A DNA stretch of 64,000 bases from Sneathia sanguinegens (GTDB lineage: Bacteria > Fusobacteriota > Fusobacteriia > Fusobacteriales > Leptotrichiaceae): NCBI RefSeq assembly GCF_001517935.1, contig NZ_LOQF01000003.1, positions 62,001 to 126,000 on the forward strand, read 5' to 3'. Made by a program: the position numbers and the translations under genes. This document shows positions 9,286-17,150 of the stretch, piece after piece. Within the stretch, counting starts at the first letter, position 1. Every line of letters starts with the position of its first letter. The notes beneath the pieces were generated by a model. It ran no database searches, was not told where the DNA came from, and saw only the letters and a list, made by a program, of their open reading frames with translations.

Positions 9286-11607
9286 ATGAATAAAATCGCA
9301 ATAACATCAATTTTATTAGCTTCTGTACTTTATGCAAATGTACATGGTAATGTCGAGGCATTTAATAAAAATCAATATGAAATTAATAATAATAAATTTT
9401 CAGCTAAAGAAACAGGTATTAATGCTGAAGTAGAAGCTTTAGGCTTTAAATTAGGAGCACATTTAGTTGCTCAAGATAATTTTACTCACTATACTTCAAG
9501 TAATGTATATATTAAATATACAACGCCTGCATATAAAGGAGTTACAGGAGATTTTAAAGGAGAAATATCTTTAGGAACTAAGGCAGAATTAGGAGCAAAA
9601 ATTAACTATGAAATTGCTAAAGATTTAGAATTAAGTTTTGATAGTACGTTTAATATAGGTATAAATGGAAAAACTTTAGAATACAAGAATGTGTTAACAG
9701 ATGAAAATGTTAGAATAGAAAAAAATAAGGATACAAAACTATTTGCTCATTCATATGTACTTGAAGCAAAATATACAAAAGATAATTTAAAAGTAATAGG
9801 AGATCTATTACTTCAACATGTAAATGAAAGATATGAAGAAAAAAGACAAAATCATGTAGAAGCAGAAATAGAACAATTAAAGAAGAAAAAAGAATTATTA
9901 GAAGAGAATAAAGTATTAAGAGAAAAGTTTAATGCTTCAAAAAAAGAATTTGAAAAATCAAATGTAACAGAAGAAGAATTAAAACAAGCAAAACAAGATT
10001 ATGATAAAAAAGAAGAAGAATTAAAAGCTAAGAGTGCTGAAAAGAAAAGTAAACAAGAAGAAGTAGATAAACTAGAAAAAGAAATTAAGCCATTAGAGGA
10101 TGGGTTGAAAGAAAAAATAAAAAATGAACAAGAATCAGAAGCAACAGCTAAAAAAGCATTTGAAACTGCAGATAATGAATATAAGGCAGCTAAGCAAAAA
10201 GAACAACAAGCATTTACAGAATTAAAGCAATTACATCAAGAAAATCAAAAATATAATGTTGATGAATTAACTAAAGAAAGAGCAAAAAAAGAAAAAGAAA
10301 AGGAACCATACAAAAATCATATAAATGAATATCAAGGTAAAGTAACTAATTTAAAAAATAAAATTAAAGAAGAGATAAAAAAGAAAATTGAAGAAATTTG
10401 TGCAGGATTGCAATCTGAAGAAATAAAAAGTAAAATAAAAACTTTGGAAAAAACAATAAATAACAATGAAGGTAAAACACAAGAAAAAATTGATGAGTTT
10501 TTAAGCAAAAATGTAGATTTAATTACAAAAGAAGTAGGATTAGGAAAAAAATTAAAAGACTTTGCTAATGAAATTAATAAAAACGAAGAAACTGTTAGAA
10601 CAGTTTCAGATATTTTGAAAAGTGAAGAAAATAAAATTCAACAATTAGATAATGAAATAAAAGAAATAGATGCAAAAATAGCAAAAGTTAATGAAAATAA
10701 AAAAGCACTTGATACAAAGCAAAAGGAATATGATAATGCAAAAAAAATATCAGGTGAAAAACAAGATAATAAAACAAAAAAAGAAACAGAATATAATAAA
10801 AAGAAAGCAGATAGAGAAGATGTTGAAAAAACATATGATAAAATTGCAGAACTTAAAGATAAAAGAGCAGAACTTGAAGCAGCTAAAACTAAGTTAGCGA
10901 GCTTAGAGAAGGAAGAAAATACTTTAAGAACTGAATTAAGTAATGCATTGAATAAAAAGTCAGCTCTTGAAAAAAAGATGACTGATAAAAATACTAAAGA
11001 AGCAACATATAATCAAGATAAGCAAAACTTGACTGATAATGAAACTAAATTGAAGAAAGAAGTATTTACTGGTGAAATTAAGGCTGAAGATGTAGAAAAG
11101 AAACTTAATGAAATAAATGCTGAAATTGAGAAAAAAGAAAATAATAAAGATCAAGATAAAGAAGTTTTAGAAAAAAATCCATATAAAATGGAAGAGAATA
11201 CAGTTTATTTTGGAGCAAAATTAGGTGTTGAATATACTTACAAAAATCTTGGCGTTGAAGGTAAATTAACATTAGGAACAGCATATAAATCAGTTAAAAA
11301 AGATAAGGAAAAAGTAGAAAGTAAATTTATGCCTTATGTAAAATTAAATGGAAAAATTAACTATAATTTTGAAGTTAAGAAAAACATATTCATAGTACCA
11401 GAGTTAAGTGGACAAGTAACAGCAGACAAATTAACAACAAGTGATTTGAATATTAAATATAGCTTAACGCCTAAGGTAGCATTTAAATGTTTACCATTAA
11501 ATAACCTATTAATCAGTGCTGATTTAGAATTAAGCAATAATTTTGAAAAAGTTCAATATAAGGGAAGTGCATTAGGAACAAATATAAGCATTAAATATAT
11601 GTGGTAA
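9286..11607 (+). CDS. Outer-membrane beta-barrel protein with long central coiled coil, paralogue 2
   Basis: The ATG at 9286 (NKIAITSILLASVLYA, signal peptide) is preferred over an in-frame ATG four codons upstream because GGAGGATCTT sits just before it. The protein is 773 residues: N-terminal beta region to about 185, coiled coil to about 630, and a C-terminal beta region of about 144 residues ending SIKYMW. Its N-terminal region is the most divergent of the three (VTGDFKGEISLGTKAELG instead of the FRGKASLGAQLELG shared by the others). Its coiled coil matches paralogue 3 closely and its C-terminal domain is almost identical to paralogue 1. A strong terminator follows. Confidence 0.85.
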   Translation: MNKIAITSILLASVLYANVHGNVEAFNKNQYEINNNKFSAKETGINAEVEALGFKLGAHLVAQDNFTHYTSSNVYIKYTTPAYKGVTGDFKGEISLGTKAELGAKINYEIAKDLELSFDSTFNIGINGKTLEYKNVLTDENVRIEKNKDTKLFAHSYVLEAKYTKDNLKVIGDLLLQHVNERYEEKRQNHVEAEIEQLKKKKELLEENKVLREKFNASKKEFEKSNVTEEELKQAKQDYDKKEEELKAKSAEKKSKQEEVDKLEKEIKPLEDGLKEKIKNEQESEATAKKAFETADNEYKAAKQKEQQAFTELKQLHQENQKYNVDELTKERAKKEKEKEPYKNHINEYQGKVTNLKNKIKEEIKKKIEEICAGLQSEEIKSKIKTLEKTINNNEGKTQEKIDEFLSKNVDLITKEVGLGKKLKDFANEINKNEETVRTVSDILKSEENKIQQLDNEIKEIDAKIAKVNENKKALDTKQKEYDNAKKISGEKQDNKTKKETEYNKKKADREDVEKTYDKIAELKDKRAELEAAKTKLASLEKEENTLRTELSNALNKKSALEKKMTDKNTKEATYNQDKQNLTDNETKLKKEVFTGEIKAEDVEKKLNEINAEIEKKENNKDQDKEVLEKNPYKMEENTVYFGAKLGVEYTYKNLGVEGKLTLGTAYKSVKKDKEKVESKFMPYVKLNGKINYNFEVKKNIFIVPELSGQVTADKLTTSDLNIKYSLTPKVAFKCLPLNNLLISADLELSNNFEKVQYKGSALGTNISIKYMW

Positions 11608-11615
11608 AAATAAAT

Positions 11616-11650
11616 AAGTGAGATTATAGAGATATAGTCTCACTTTTTTA
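11616..11650 (+). terminator. Intrinsic terminator after OMP paralogue 2
   Basis: Stem AAGTGAGA (11616-11623) with TCTCACTT (11638-11645) and a run of T to 11650. Confidence 0.85.
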
Positions 11651-11671
11651 AATATTCTTAAATTTTCATTT

Positions 11672-11764
11672 ATTTAAAATTGACAAAATAAGTAAAAATT
11701 AAAAAAAATCGTGGTTTTTATTGAATATAAAACATTTTTATCCATTTAAAATTGACAAAATAAG
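11672..11764 (+). repeat. 21-bp direct repeat upstream of OMP paralogue 3
   Basis: The same 21 bases, with core TTAAAATTGACAAAATAAG, occur at 11672-11692 and 11744-11764, 72 bases apart. Each contains TTGACA but no -10 is found 16-19 bases downstream of either copy, so they are not simple promoters. They could be binding sites for a regulator or the trace of a duplication. They are not seen in front of paralogues 1 and 2. Confidence 0.6.
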
Positions 11765-11792
11765 GGGTAAATTTAAAAATATTAAATTTTTT

Positions 11793-11821
11793 TAGTAAAA
11801 ATTCAATTTTTATGGTATAAT
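11793..11821 (+). promoter_or_regulatory. Probable promoter of OMP paralogue 3
   Basis: TATAAT at 11816-11821 with a weak -35 (TAGTAA, 11793-11798) 17 bases upstream. It lies 32 bases before the ATG at 11854, and GGAGGA provides the ribosome site. Confidence 0.5.
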
Positions 11822-11853
11822 TTATTAAAATAAAAAACGACGGAGGAACAGAT

Positions 11854-14184
11854 ATGAATAAAATCGCAATAGCATCTCTATTTTTAACTTCTGCACTTTA
11901 TGCAAATGTTCATGGAAATGTAGAAGCATTTAATAAAAACCAATATACTATAGATACTAATAAGTTTTCAGCTAAAGAAACAGGTATTAATGCTGAAGTA
12001 GAAGTTTTAGGGTTTAAATTAGGGACACATTTAGTTGCTCAAGATAATTTTACAAAATATACTTCAAGTAATGTTTATGTTCAATATACAACACCTGCAT
12101 ATAAAGGGCTTAAAGGTGAATTTAGGGGGAAAGCTTCATTAGGAGCTCAATTAGAATTAGGAACAAAACTTATTTATGAACCTACTAGTGATTTAGAAAT
12201 AAGTTTTGCTAGTACATTTAACCCTGGTATAAATGGAAAAACTTTGGAATACAAGAATGTATTGAAAGATGAAGATGTTAAGATAGAAAAAAATAGCGAT
12301 ACAAAACTATTTGCTCATTCATATGTAATTGAAGCAAAATATACAAAAGATAATTTAAAAGTAACAGGAGATTTATTACTTCAACATGTAAATGAAAGAT
12401 ATGAAGAAAAGAAACAAGATCAAATAGAAGATTTAGATAAAAATATTGATAAATTAAAGAAACAAAGAGATTTATTAACTGCTAATAAGAATTTAAGAAA
12501 AAAGGCTGACACTTCAAAAGAAGAATTTGAAAAAGTGAAAGTAACAGAAGAAGAATTAAAACAAGCAAATCAAGATTATGATAAAAAAATGAATGATTTA
12601 AATCAAAAAATTAACGATAAAAAAGAAGAAACAAAAAAAATAAGTGATTTGGAAAAAGAAATATCTCCATTAGAAAATGAATTAAATGAAAAAATAAAAA
12701 AAGAACGAGAAGCAGAAGCAGTAGCTAAAAAAGCATTTGAAAATGCAGATAATGAATATAAGGCAGCTATGCAAAAAGAACAACAAGCATTGACAGAATT
12801 AAATCAAATAAAGGCAGAAAGTGAAAAATATAAAGTTGATGAATTAACTAAAGAAAAAGAAAATAAAGAAAAAGAAAAGAAATCACCTCAAGATGAAATA
12901 AATACGTTTAAAAATAGTTTAAATGATAAAAAAAATGAAATTAAAAACGAGATAAAAAATAAAATTGCAGAAATTTGTACAGGATTGAAATCAGAAGAAA
13001 TAAAAAGTAAAATAAAAACTTTGGAAGAAACAATATATAAAAATGAAGGTAAGACACAAGAAAAAATTAACGAGTTTTTAAGTGAAAATAAAGACTTAAT
13101 TGGAAAAGAATCAGGTTTAGAAGAAAAATTAAAAAGTTTTGCTGATGAAATTAATAAAAAAGAAGAAACTGTTAGAAATGTTTCAAATACTTTGAAAAAT
13201 GATGAAAACAAAATTCAACAATTAGATAATGAAATAAATGAAATTGATGCAAAAATAAAAAAAGCTAATAAAAATAAGCAAGCACTTGATACGAAGCAAA
13301 ATGAATATGATAATGCAAAAAAAATATCAGGTGAAAAACAAGCTGATAAAACAAACAAAGAAACAGAATATAATGAAAAGAAAGCAGCTAGAGAAAATGT
13401 TGAAAAAACATATGATAAAATTGAAGAACTTAAAGGTAAAAGAACAAAATTTGAAACAGCTAAAACTAAGTTAGAAAGCTTAGAGAAGGAAGAAACTACT
13501 TTAAGAAATGAAAGAGATAATGCATTGAGAACAAAGACAGCTCTTGAAAAAAAGATGGCTGATAAAAATGCTAAAGAAGTAATCTATAATCAAGATATGA
13601 AAAACTTGACTGATAATGAAACTGAATTGAAAAAAGAAGTATTTACTGGTAAAATTAAGGCTGAAGATGTAGAAAAGAAACTTAATGAAATAAATAAAGA
13701 AATTGATAAAAGAGAAAAAAATAAAGATCATGATATAGAAATCTTAGAAAAAAATCCATATAAAATGGAAGCAAATAAAGTTTATATTGGAGCAAAATTA
13801 GGTGTTGAATATGCTTACAAAAATCTTGGTGTTGAAAGTAAATTGACATTAGGAACAGAATATAATTCACTTAAAAAAGATAAGAAAGAAATAGAAAAAA
13901 ACTTTATTCAATATGCAAAATTAAATGGAAAAGTTAATTATACTTTTGAAGTTAAGAAGAATATATTCATAGTCCCAGAATTAAATGGAGAAGTTAGTGT
14001 AGAAAAAGCAACTAAAAAAGATTTAGATGTTAAATATAGTTTAACACCTAAGTTAGCATTTAAATGCATTCCAGTAAAGAACTTGTTAATTGGTGCTGAT
14101 GTAAAATTAAGCAATAATTTTGAAAAAGTTGAATATAAGGGAAGTGCTTTAGGAACAAATATAAGTATTAAATATATGTGGTAA
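11854..14184 (+). CDS. Outer-membrane beta-barrel protein with long central coiled coil, paralogue 3
   Basis: A 776-residue protein of the same plan: signal peptide (NKIAIASLFLTSALYA), beta region to about 185, Lys/Glu coiled coil to about 630, C-terminal beta domain ending SIKYMW. The N-terminal beta region is nearly the same as paralogue 1 (FRGKASLGAQLELGTKLIYE), and the coiled coil follows paralogue 2 block by block (for example KAFE-ADNEYKAA and CTGLKSEEIKSKIKTLEE). The C-terminal domain has diverged from both (YNSLKKDKKEIEKNF, GEVSVEKATKKD). The three genes are therefore mosaics. It has its own promoter and terminator. Confidence 0.85.
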   Translation: MNKIAIASLFLTSALYANVHGNVEAFNKNQYTIDTNKFSAKETGINAEVEVLGFKLGTHLVAQDNFTKYTSSNVYVQYTTPAYKGLKGEFRGKASLGAQLELGTKLIYEPTSDLEISFASTFNPGINGKTLEYKNVLKDEDVKIEKNSDTKLFAHSYVIEAKYTKDNLKVTGDLLLQHVNERYEEKKQDQIEDLDKNIDKLKKQRDLLTANKNLRKKADTSKEEFEKVKVTEEELKQANQDYDKKMNDLNQKINDKKEETKKISDLEKEISPLENELNEKIKKEREAEAVAKKAFENADNEYKAAMQKEQQALTELNQIKAESEKYKVDELTKEKENKEKEKKSPQDEINTFKNSLNDKKNEIKNEIKNKIAEICTGLKSEEIKSKIKTLEETIYKNEGKTQEKINEFLSENKDLIGKESGLEEKLKSFADEINKKEETVRNVSNTLKNDENKIQQLDNEINEIDAKIKKANKNKQALDTKQNEYDNAKKISGEKQADKTNKETEYNEKKAARENVEKTYDKIEELKGKRTKFETAKTKLESLEKEETTLRNERDNALRTKTALEKKMADKNAKEVIYNQDMKNLTDNETELKKEVFTGKIKAEDVEKKLNEINKEIDKREKNKDHDIEILEKNPYKMEANKVYIGAKLGVEYAYKNLGVESKLTLGTEYNSLKKDKKEIEKNFIQYAKLNGKVNYTFEVKKNIFIVPELNGEVSVEKATKKDLDVKYSLTPKLAFKCIPVKNLLIGADVKLSNNFEKVEYKGSALGTNISIKYMW

Positions 14185-14192
14185 CACAAAAG

Positions 14193-14219
14193 GAGTTGTC
14201 ATTTGACAACTCTTTTTTT
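14193..14219. terminator. Intrinsic terminator after OMP paralogue 3
   Basis: Stem GAGTTGTC (14193-14200) with GACAACTC (14205-14212), four-base loop, seven T to 14219. The T run overlaps the last codon of the convergent DUF3800 gene, so the hairpin probably serves both strands. Confidence 0.85.
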
Positions 14220-14904
14220 ATGGCAATTTTATTACGAAAATATTTTTATTATAAAAATTTTTGGTGCTACGATAAATATTAAATGTTGTGTTTGCTAAAA
14301 TATCAGCATAACGAATTAAAATTTTAGATTTAGAATTAAGATAAGCGACATTAACATTTTTCAAATTAGGTAGTAGTGGTGGGGTTATGAGATTATATTC
14401 AAACTTTTCAATTCCAATTTTAAATTCACGAAAAATACTTGTTTGTAAATCGTGAATAGCATTTGTTGCGGTAGTATGTTCATCACAAAAAATTTTCAAA
14501 TAGTCAACATTATTTAGGTCTATGACCTTATTTTTTGCTAAATTAAGTAGAGCTTTTTTAATTCCTATTTTATAGGCATAATCTAAATATCTTTGTTTAG
14601 TTTTTTTGTCAATGAAAATTCTATCATAAATTTCTTCCTGATTTATTAAAACCACAAAATTAAAATTATTTTTTATACTTCTTAGTAATTTTCTTTTTTG
14701 ATTAAAATTTAACATGGTTGCTTTTAATTCAAAGTTATTATTCAAGGCTAATTTTTTCTTTATCTTATTTTCTGTATTTTGATAACTTTTTTCACTATCT
14801 TTAATATTATTAGGATCCAAAAATATTACACCAGCAAATACAAAAAAATCATTATGATTTTTATCGAATACTCCAGATTCGTCTGAATAAATATGTAATT
14901 CCAT
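14218..14904 (-). CDS. DUF3800 domain protein
   Basis: A 228-residue protein that starts with the DUF3800 hallmark YSDESG (in ELHIYSDESGVFDKN) and keeps the FFVFAGVIF strand that follows. Further family features are the Asp-rich FCDEHTT segment (about residue 150) and the late RYADILANTTF motif. The ATG at 14904 is chosen because AAGGAG lies just upstream; nine codons of in-frame sequence above it lack a ribosome site. DUF3800 is proposed to have an RNase H-like fold and is common near mobile elements, but its biochemical role is unknown to me. A structured RNA with its own promoter and terminator lies immediately upstream on the same strand. Confidence 0.87.
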   Translation of the reverse strand: MELHIYSDESGVFDKNHNDFFVFAGVIFLDPNNIKDSEKSYQNTENKIKKKLALNNNFELKATMLNFNQKRKLLRSIKNNFNFVVLINQEEIYDRIFIDKKTKQRYLDYAYKIGIKKALLNLAKNKVIDLNNVDYLKIFCDEHTTATNAIHDLQTSIFREFKIGIEKFEYNLITPPLLPNLKNVNVAYLNSKSKILIRYADILANTTFNIYRSTKNFYNKNIFVIKLP

Positions 14905-14913
14905 TTTTCTCCT

Positions 14914-15026
14914 TATAAAAAGACCACTCACATTAAAGGAGTGGCTCTATGTCTGACGTACTTACAGTACGCTTAAACTCACATTCAGTAATCATAGATA
15001 TAAACAGTATAGGTAGACCTATCTTC
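14914..15026 (-). ncRNA. Structured RNA upstream of DUF3800 gene (DUF3800-type motif candidate)
   Basis: Between a minus-strand promoter (15033-15060) and the DUF3800 ribosome site lies a segment of about 110 bases that can fold as two hairpins. One is CGTACT/AGTACG at 14957-14971. The other is CCACTC (14924-14929) with GAGTGG (14939-14944), which on the minus strand is followed by TCTTTTT, giving an intrinsic terminator only ten bases before the gene's Shine-Dalgarno. A 20-codon frame (14933-14995, minus) without a ribosome site overlaps it. Several RNA motifs named DUF3800-I to -XI have been described upstream of such genes; whether this one belongs to any of them needs a covariance search. 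It may be an sRNA or an attenuator. Confidence 0.6.
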
Positions 15027-15032
15027 AATGTA

Positions 15033-15060
15033 AGTATAGCATTTTTTGAGAAAAAGTCAA
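15033..15060 (-). promoter_or_regulatory. Promoter of the DUF3800-associated RNA
   Basis: On the minus strand TTGACT (15055-15060) and TATACT (15033-15038) are separated by 16 bases, a good sigma-70 match. Transcription would begin near 15026 and run into the structured RNA. Confidence 0.65.
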
Positions 15061-15085
15061 TAAAAAACAGGGGCAAAGCCCTGTT
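15060..15085 (-). terminator. Intrinsic terminator of the 15.1-16.4 kb operon
   Basis: On the minus strand AACAGGG (15079-15085) pairs with CCCTGTT (15066-15072) and is followed by TTTTTTA. It lies five bases after the stop of the gene at 15091 and separates it from the DUF3800 RNA promoter. Confidence 0.75.
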
Positions 15086-15090
15086 AAAAG

Positions 15091-15312
15091 TTAAAAAGAA
15101 AGATCAAATTGTATTCCATCAAATTGAGTTTTATATGAAATACCTAAAATTTTTTTATTATTTTTACCTTTCAGTATCTTTGATACTGGGATAATTTTTT
15201 CTATATTATTAAGTAATACATTTTCTTCAAAAAGTGAATTCTCAGACATTATTGTTAGAATAAGATCGCTATAAGGTTTTTTATATCTAACAAAAATGTG
15301 TGTACTTTCCAT
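15091..15312 (-). CDS. Small hypothetical protein
   Basis: A 73-residue protein beginning ESTHIFVRYKKPYSDL. The ATG at 15312 is chosen because GGAGGGAGGC lies directly upstream; the frame extends 30 codons above but without a ribosome site and inside the preceding gene. It is basic at the N-terminus, has no transmembrane segment or recognisable domain and ends FDGIQFDLSF. It overlaps the upstream gene by 26 bases, which implies coupled expression, and a terminator follows. I do not recognise it; it may be an accessory subunit of the upstream protein. Confidence 0.6.
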   Translation of the reverse strand: MESTHIFVRYKKPYSDLILTIMSENSLFEENVLLNNIEKIIPVSKILKGKNNKKILGISYKTQFDGIQFDLSF

Positions 15313-16390
15313 AGCCTCCCTCCTCAAGAAATTTAAGAAATGCATTAACTCGTTTAGAAACATAATAAGATAGGTTGTAATAATGACTTTTTTCTTTTTC
15401 ATTTAAGTCTTTAAAGTCCTTTTTCTTTAAAGTTAAAAGATTTTCATTTAAGTTTTTGATAAATAAAAAGAATAAATCATTTTTAAGGTTAGTTGTGGAT
15501 AGAATATATCTATTTTCTGTAGTCCACCAAAGTTTGTTTATATTTGAATCTGAGCAAAGATAAATATATATTTTATTTTTATCAATTTTTTTAAATTCAT
15601 CAAAAGTATTTTTAATGTGTAATCTATATTTTTTCTTAAAAAAAATACTAGATAGACTGAACATAAAAAATTTAAAATCTTCTTTTGTGATATCATCTAT
15701 GAAAATTTCTATTTTTTTTATTTCTTTTTTTCCTTTCAAGAAAAATTTCTTTTTATTTTCTAAAATTTCATAGGTATAAGTGTTTATATCACTTTCTTTA
15801 AAAAAAACTTTGTTTGTATATGAAATAGTATGTAAATTTTTACGGCAGTCTGTTAAATAGTTCTTATATTTATCTAAGGATATTTTAGAATTTTTCAAGA
15901 TAAGCTCATCGAAAATAAGGGAAAATTTTTCATTTATTTCTTTATCGTTGAAAGTGCTGATAGAGAAATGAAAGTCATTTTCCTTTACAGTTAGAGCCTT
16001 AAAAGTATTTTTTAACATGAAATCCATTTTTGTATAATCAATTGTTTTATGTTTTTTAAAAGTTAACGAAGAAAAATGAAAAATTTTAAAATAGTTTGCC
16101 AAAAATATCAAATTCATTTTAAATAAATAATTAAAATCTTTATTTAATAAATAAGTTTTTCTTTTTTTTAATTCTTTTTTTAAATGTGTATATAGAAACA
16201 TTGAACTTAAATTGAAAATTTTAAGATTTAATATCTCATCTAAAATATTAAAATTATTTTCCACATTATTTGGACTATAGAATGAAAAAATATATTTAAA
16301 AAATTCTTCCTTATTCCTATAGTACAAATTTGAAAGGTCAAGTGAACTATATTCATTATTAAAAAAATTTTTGTAATTAAGTGTTTCCAT
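15287..16390 (-). CDS. Hypothetical protein, Phe/Lys/Asn-rich
   Basis: A 367-residue protein from the ATG at 16390; a TTG at 16477 would add 29 residues but would place the start inside a likely promoter. It contains no signal peptide or membrane segments. The composition is extreme (Phe, Lys, Asn and Leu) even for this genome. Repeated short amphipathic stretches and segments such as KIEIFIDDITKEDFKFFMFSL and NKIYIYLCSDSN suggest an alpha/beta cytoplasmic protein. No family is recognised. There is no clear Shine-Dalgarno before 16390. It forms a pair with the overlapping gene at 15091-15312, and a palindromic pair of sites lies upstream. Confidence 0.65.
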   Translation of the reverse strand: METLNYKNFFNNEYSSLDLSNLYYRNKEEFFKYIFSFYSPNNVENNFNILDEILNLKIFNLSSMFLYTHLKKELKKRKTYLLNKDFNYLFKMNLIFLANYFKIFHFSSLTFKKHKTIDYTKMDFMLKNTFKALTVKENDFHFSISTFNDKEINEKFSLIFDELILKNSKISLDKYKNYLTDCRKNLHTISYTNKVFFKESDINTYTYEILENKKKFFLKGKKEIKKIEIFIDDITKEDFKFFMFSLSSIFFKKKYRLHIKNTFDEFKKIDKNKIYIYLCSDSNINKLWWTTENRYILSTTNLKNDLFFLFIKNLNENLLTLKKKDFKDLNEKEKSHYYNLSYYVSKRVNAFLKFLEEGGYGKYTHFC

Positions 16391-16420
16391 ATTATGATGA
16401 GTATAAAGAAAATAAAAAAA

Positions 16421-16473
16421 ATACGCATTGTATATTCTTGAAAAAGAGGTCAAAAATATATAAAAATGCGTAT
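16421..16473 (-). promoter_or_regulatory. Promoter flanked by 9-bp inverted repeats (putative operator)
   Basis: ATACGCATT at 16421-16429 and its reverse complement AATGCGTAT at 16465-16473 are a perfect inverted repeat 35 bases apart. Between them on the minus strand lie TTGACC (-35, about 16446-16451) and a TATACA/TACAAT -10 at 15-17 bases spacing. GC-containing boxes stand out in this AT-rich spacer, so they look like repressor half-sites around the promoter of the hypothetical operon. Confidence 0.45.
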
Positions 16474-16496
16474 ACAAAGTCAGTAAAACAAGGGTG

Positions 16497-17150
16497 TTAA
16501 ATATACATTAAAATTTCTTTTATATTTTTTAAGATTAGGCTACTAATATTTTTCATTTCAGCATTAGCCTTTTGTACATTAGGTATCATTATTGTATGCA
16601 TGTTAGCATTGACTCCAGCTCGTATGCCATTATATGAATCTTCAAAAACCATGCAATTATTAGGATTAACATTTTGTTTTTTTGCAGCTAGTAAAAATAT
16701 TTCTGGATTTGGTTTTCCATGTGTAATTTCATTACCAGCAGTATAATCGCAAAAATATTTTTCTAAATTATTTTTTTTAATATACTTTTTTATAATATCT
16801 ATACCTGAAGATGAGGCAATAACACATTTTTTACCCTTATCATGTAAATAGTTTAAAACATCTAAAACACCAGGTACAAGTTCAAGCCCGTATTTTTCAT
16901 TATGGTCAATTAATTTTTCATAAACTTTTTCTGATAAAGTCGCAAAAGGAAAATCTTTTCCATATTTATTTTCATAAAGTTGCTTCATGGAACTTAAATT
17001 CATTCCTATTGTTTGATTTATGGTATTTACATCAGGAGTATAACCTAATTGCTTCATTACTTCTGGTAAAAATTTTAAATAAAGTTTTTCTGTTTCAAAA
17101 ATTAAACCATCCATATCAAAAATAAATAAATCAATATTTTTAAATTTCAT
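16497..17150 (-). CDS. HAD-superfamily phosphatase, beta-phosphoglucomutase-like
   Basis: A 217-residue HAD hydrolase with all four motifs: DMDGLIFETE (motif I, with the nucleophile and acid Asp), CVIASSSG (motif II), the Lys in GKPNPEIF (motif III) and FEDSYNGIRAG (motif IV). The helical cap between motifs I and II makes it subfamily I, like beta-phosphoglucomutase and sugar-phosphate phosphatases. The substrate cannot be told. Its ATG overlaps the end of the ABC-F gene by 11 bases, so the two are coupled; no functional link is obvious. It ends just before the inverted-repeat region. Confidence 0.88.
   Translation of the reverse strand: MKFKNIDLFIFDMDGLIFETEKLYLKFLPEVMKQLGYTPDVNTINQTIGMNLSSMKQLYENKYGKDFPFATLSEKVYEKLIDHNEKYGLELVPGVLDVLNYLHDKGKKCVIASSSGIDIIKKYIKKNNLEKYFCDYTAGNEITHGKPNPEIFLLAAKKQNVNPNNCMVFEDSYNGIRAGVNANMHTIMIPNVQKANAEMKNISSLILKNIKEILMYI

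Noticed and set aside
10691-11154. Frames on both strands inside the OMP coiled coils
   Set aside because: Lys/Ile- or Phe/Leu-rich shadows of the repetitive coiled-coil coding sequence; the same shadows recur in paralogue 3.
11680-11757. TTGACA boxes in the 21-bp repeats as two tandem promoters
   Set aside because: No -10 lies 16-19 bases downstream of either copy.
14949-15194. Plus-strand 81-codon frame starting MSDVLTVRLNSHS
   Set aside because: It is antisense to the structured RNA and its promoter, has no ribosome site and crosses a terminator into another gene's 3' end.
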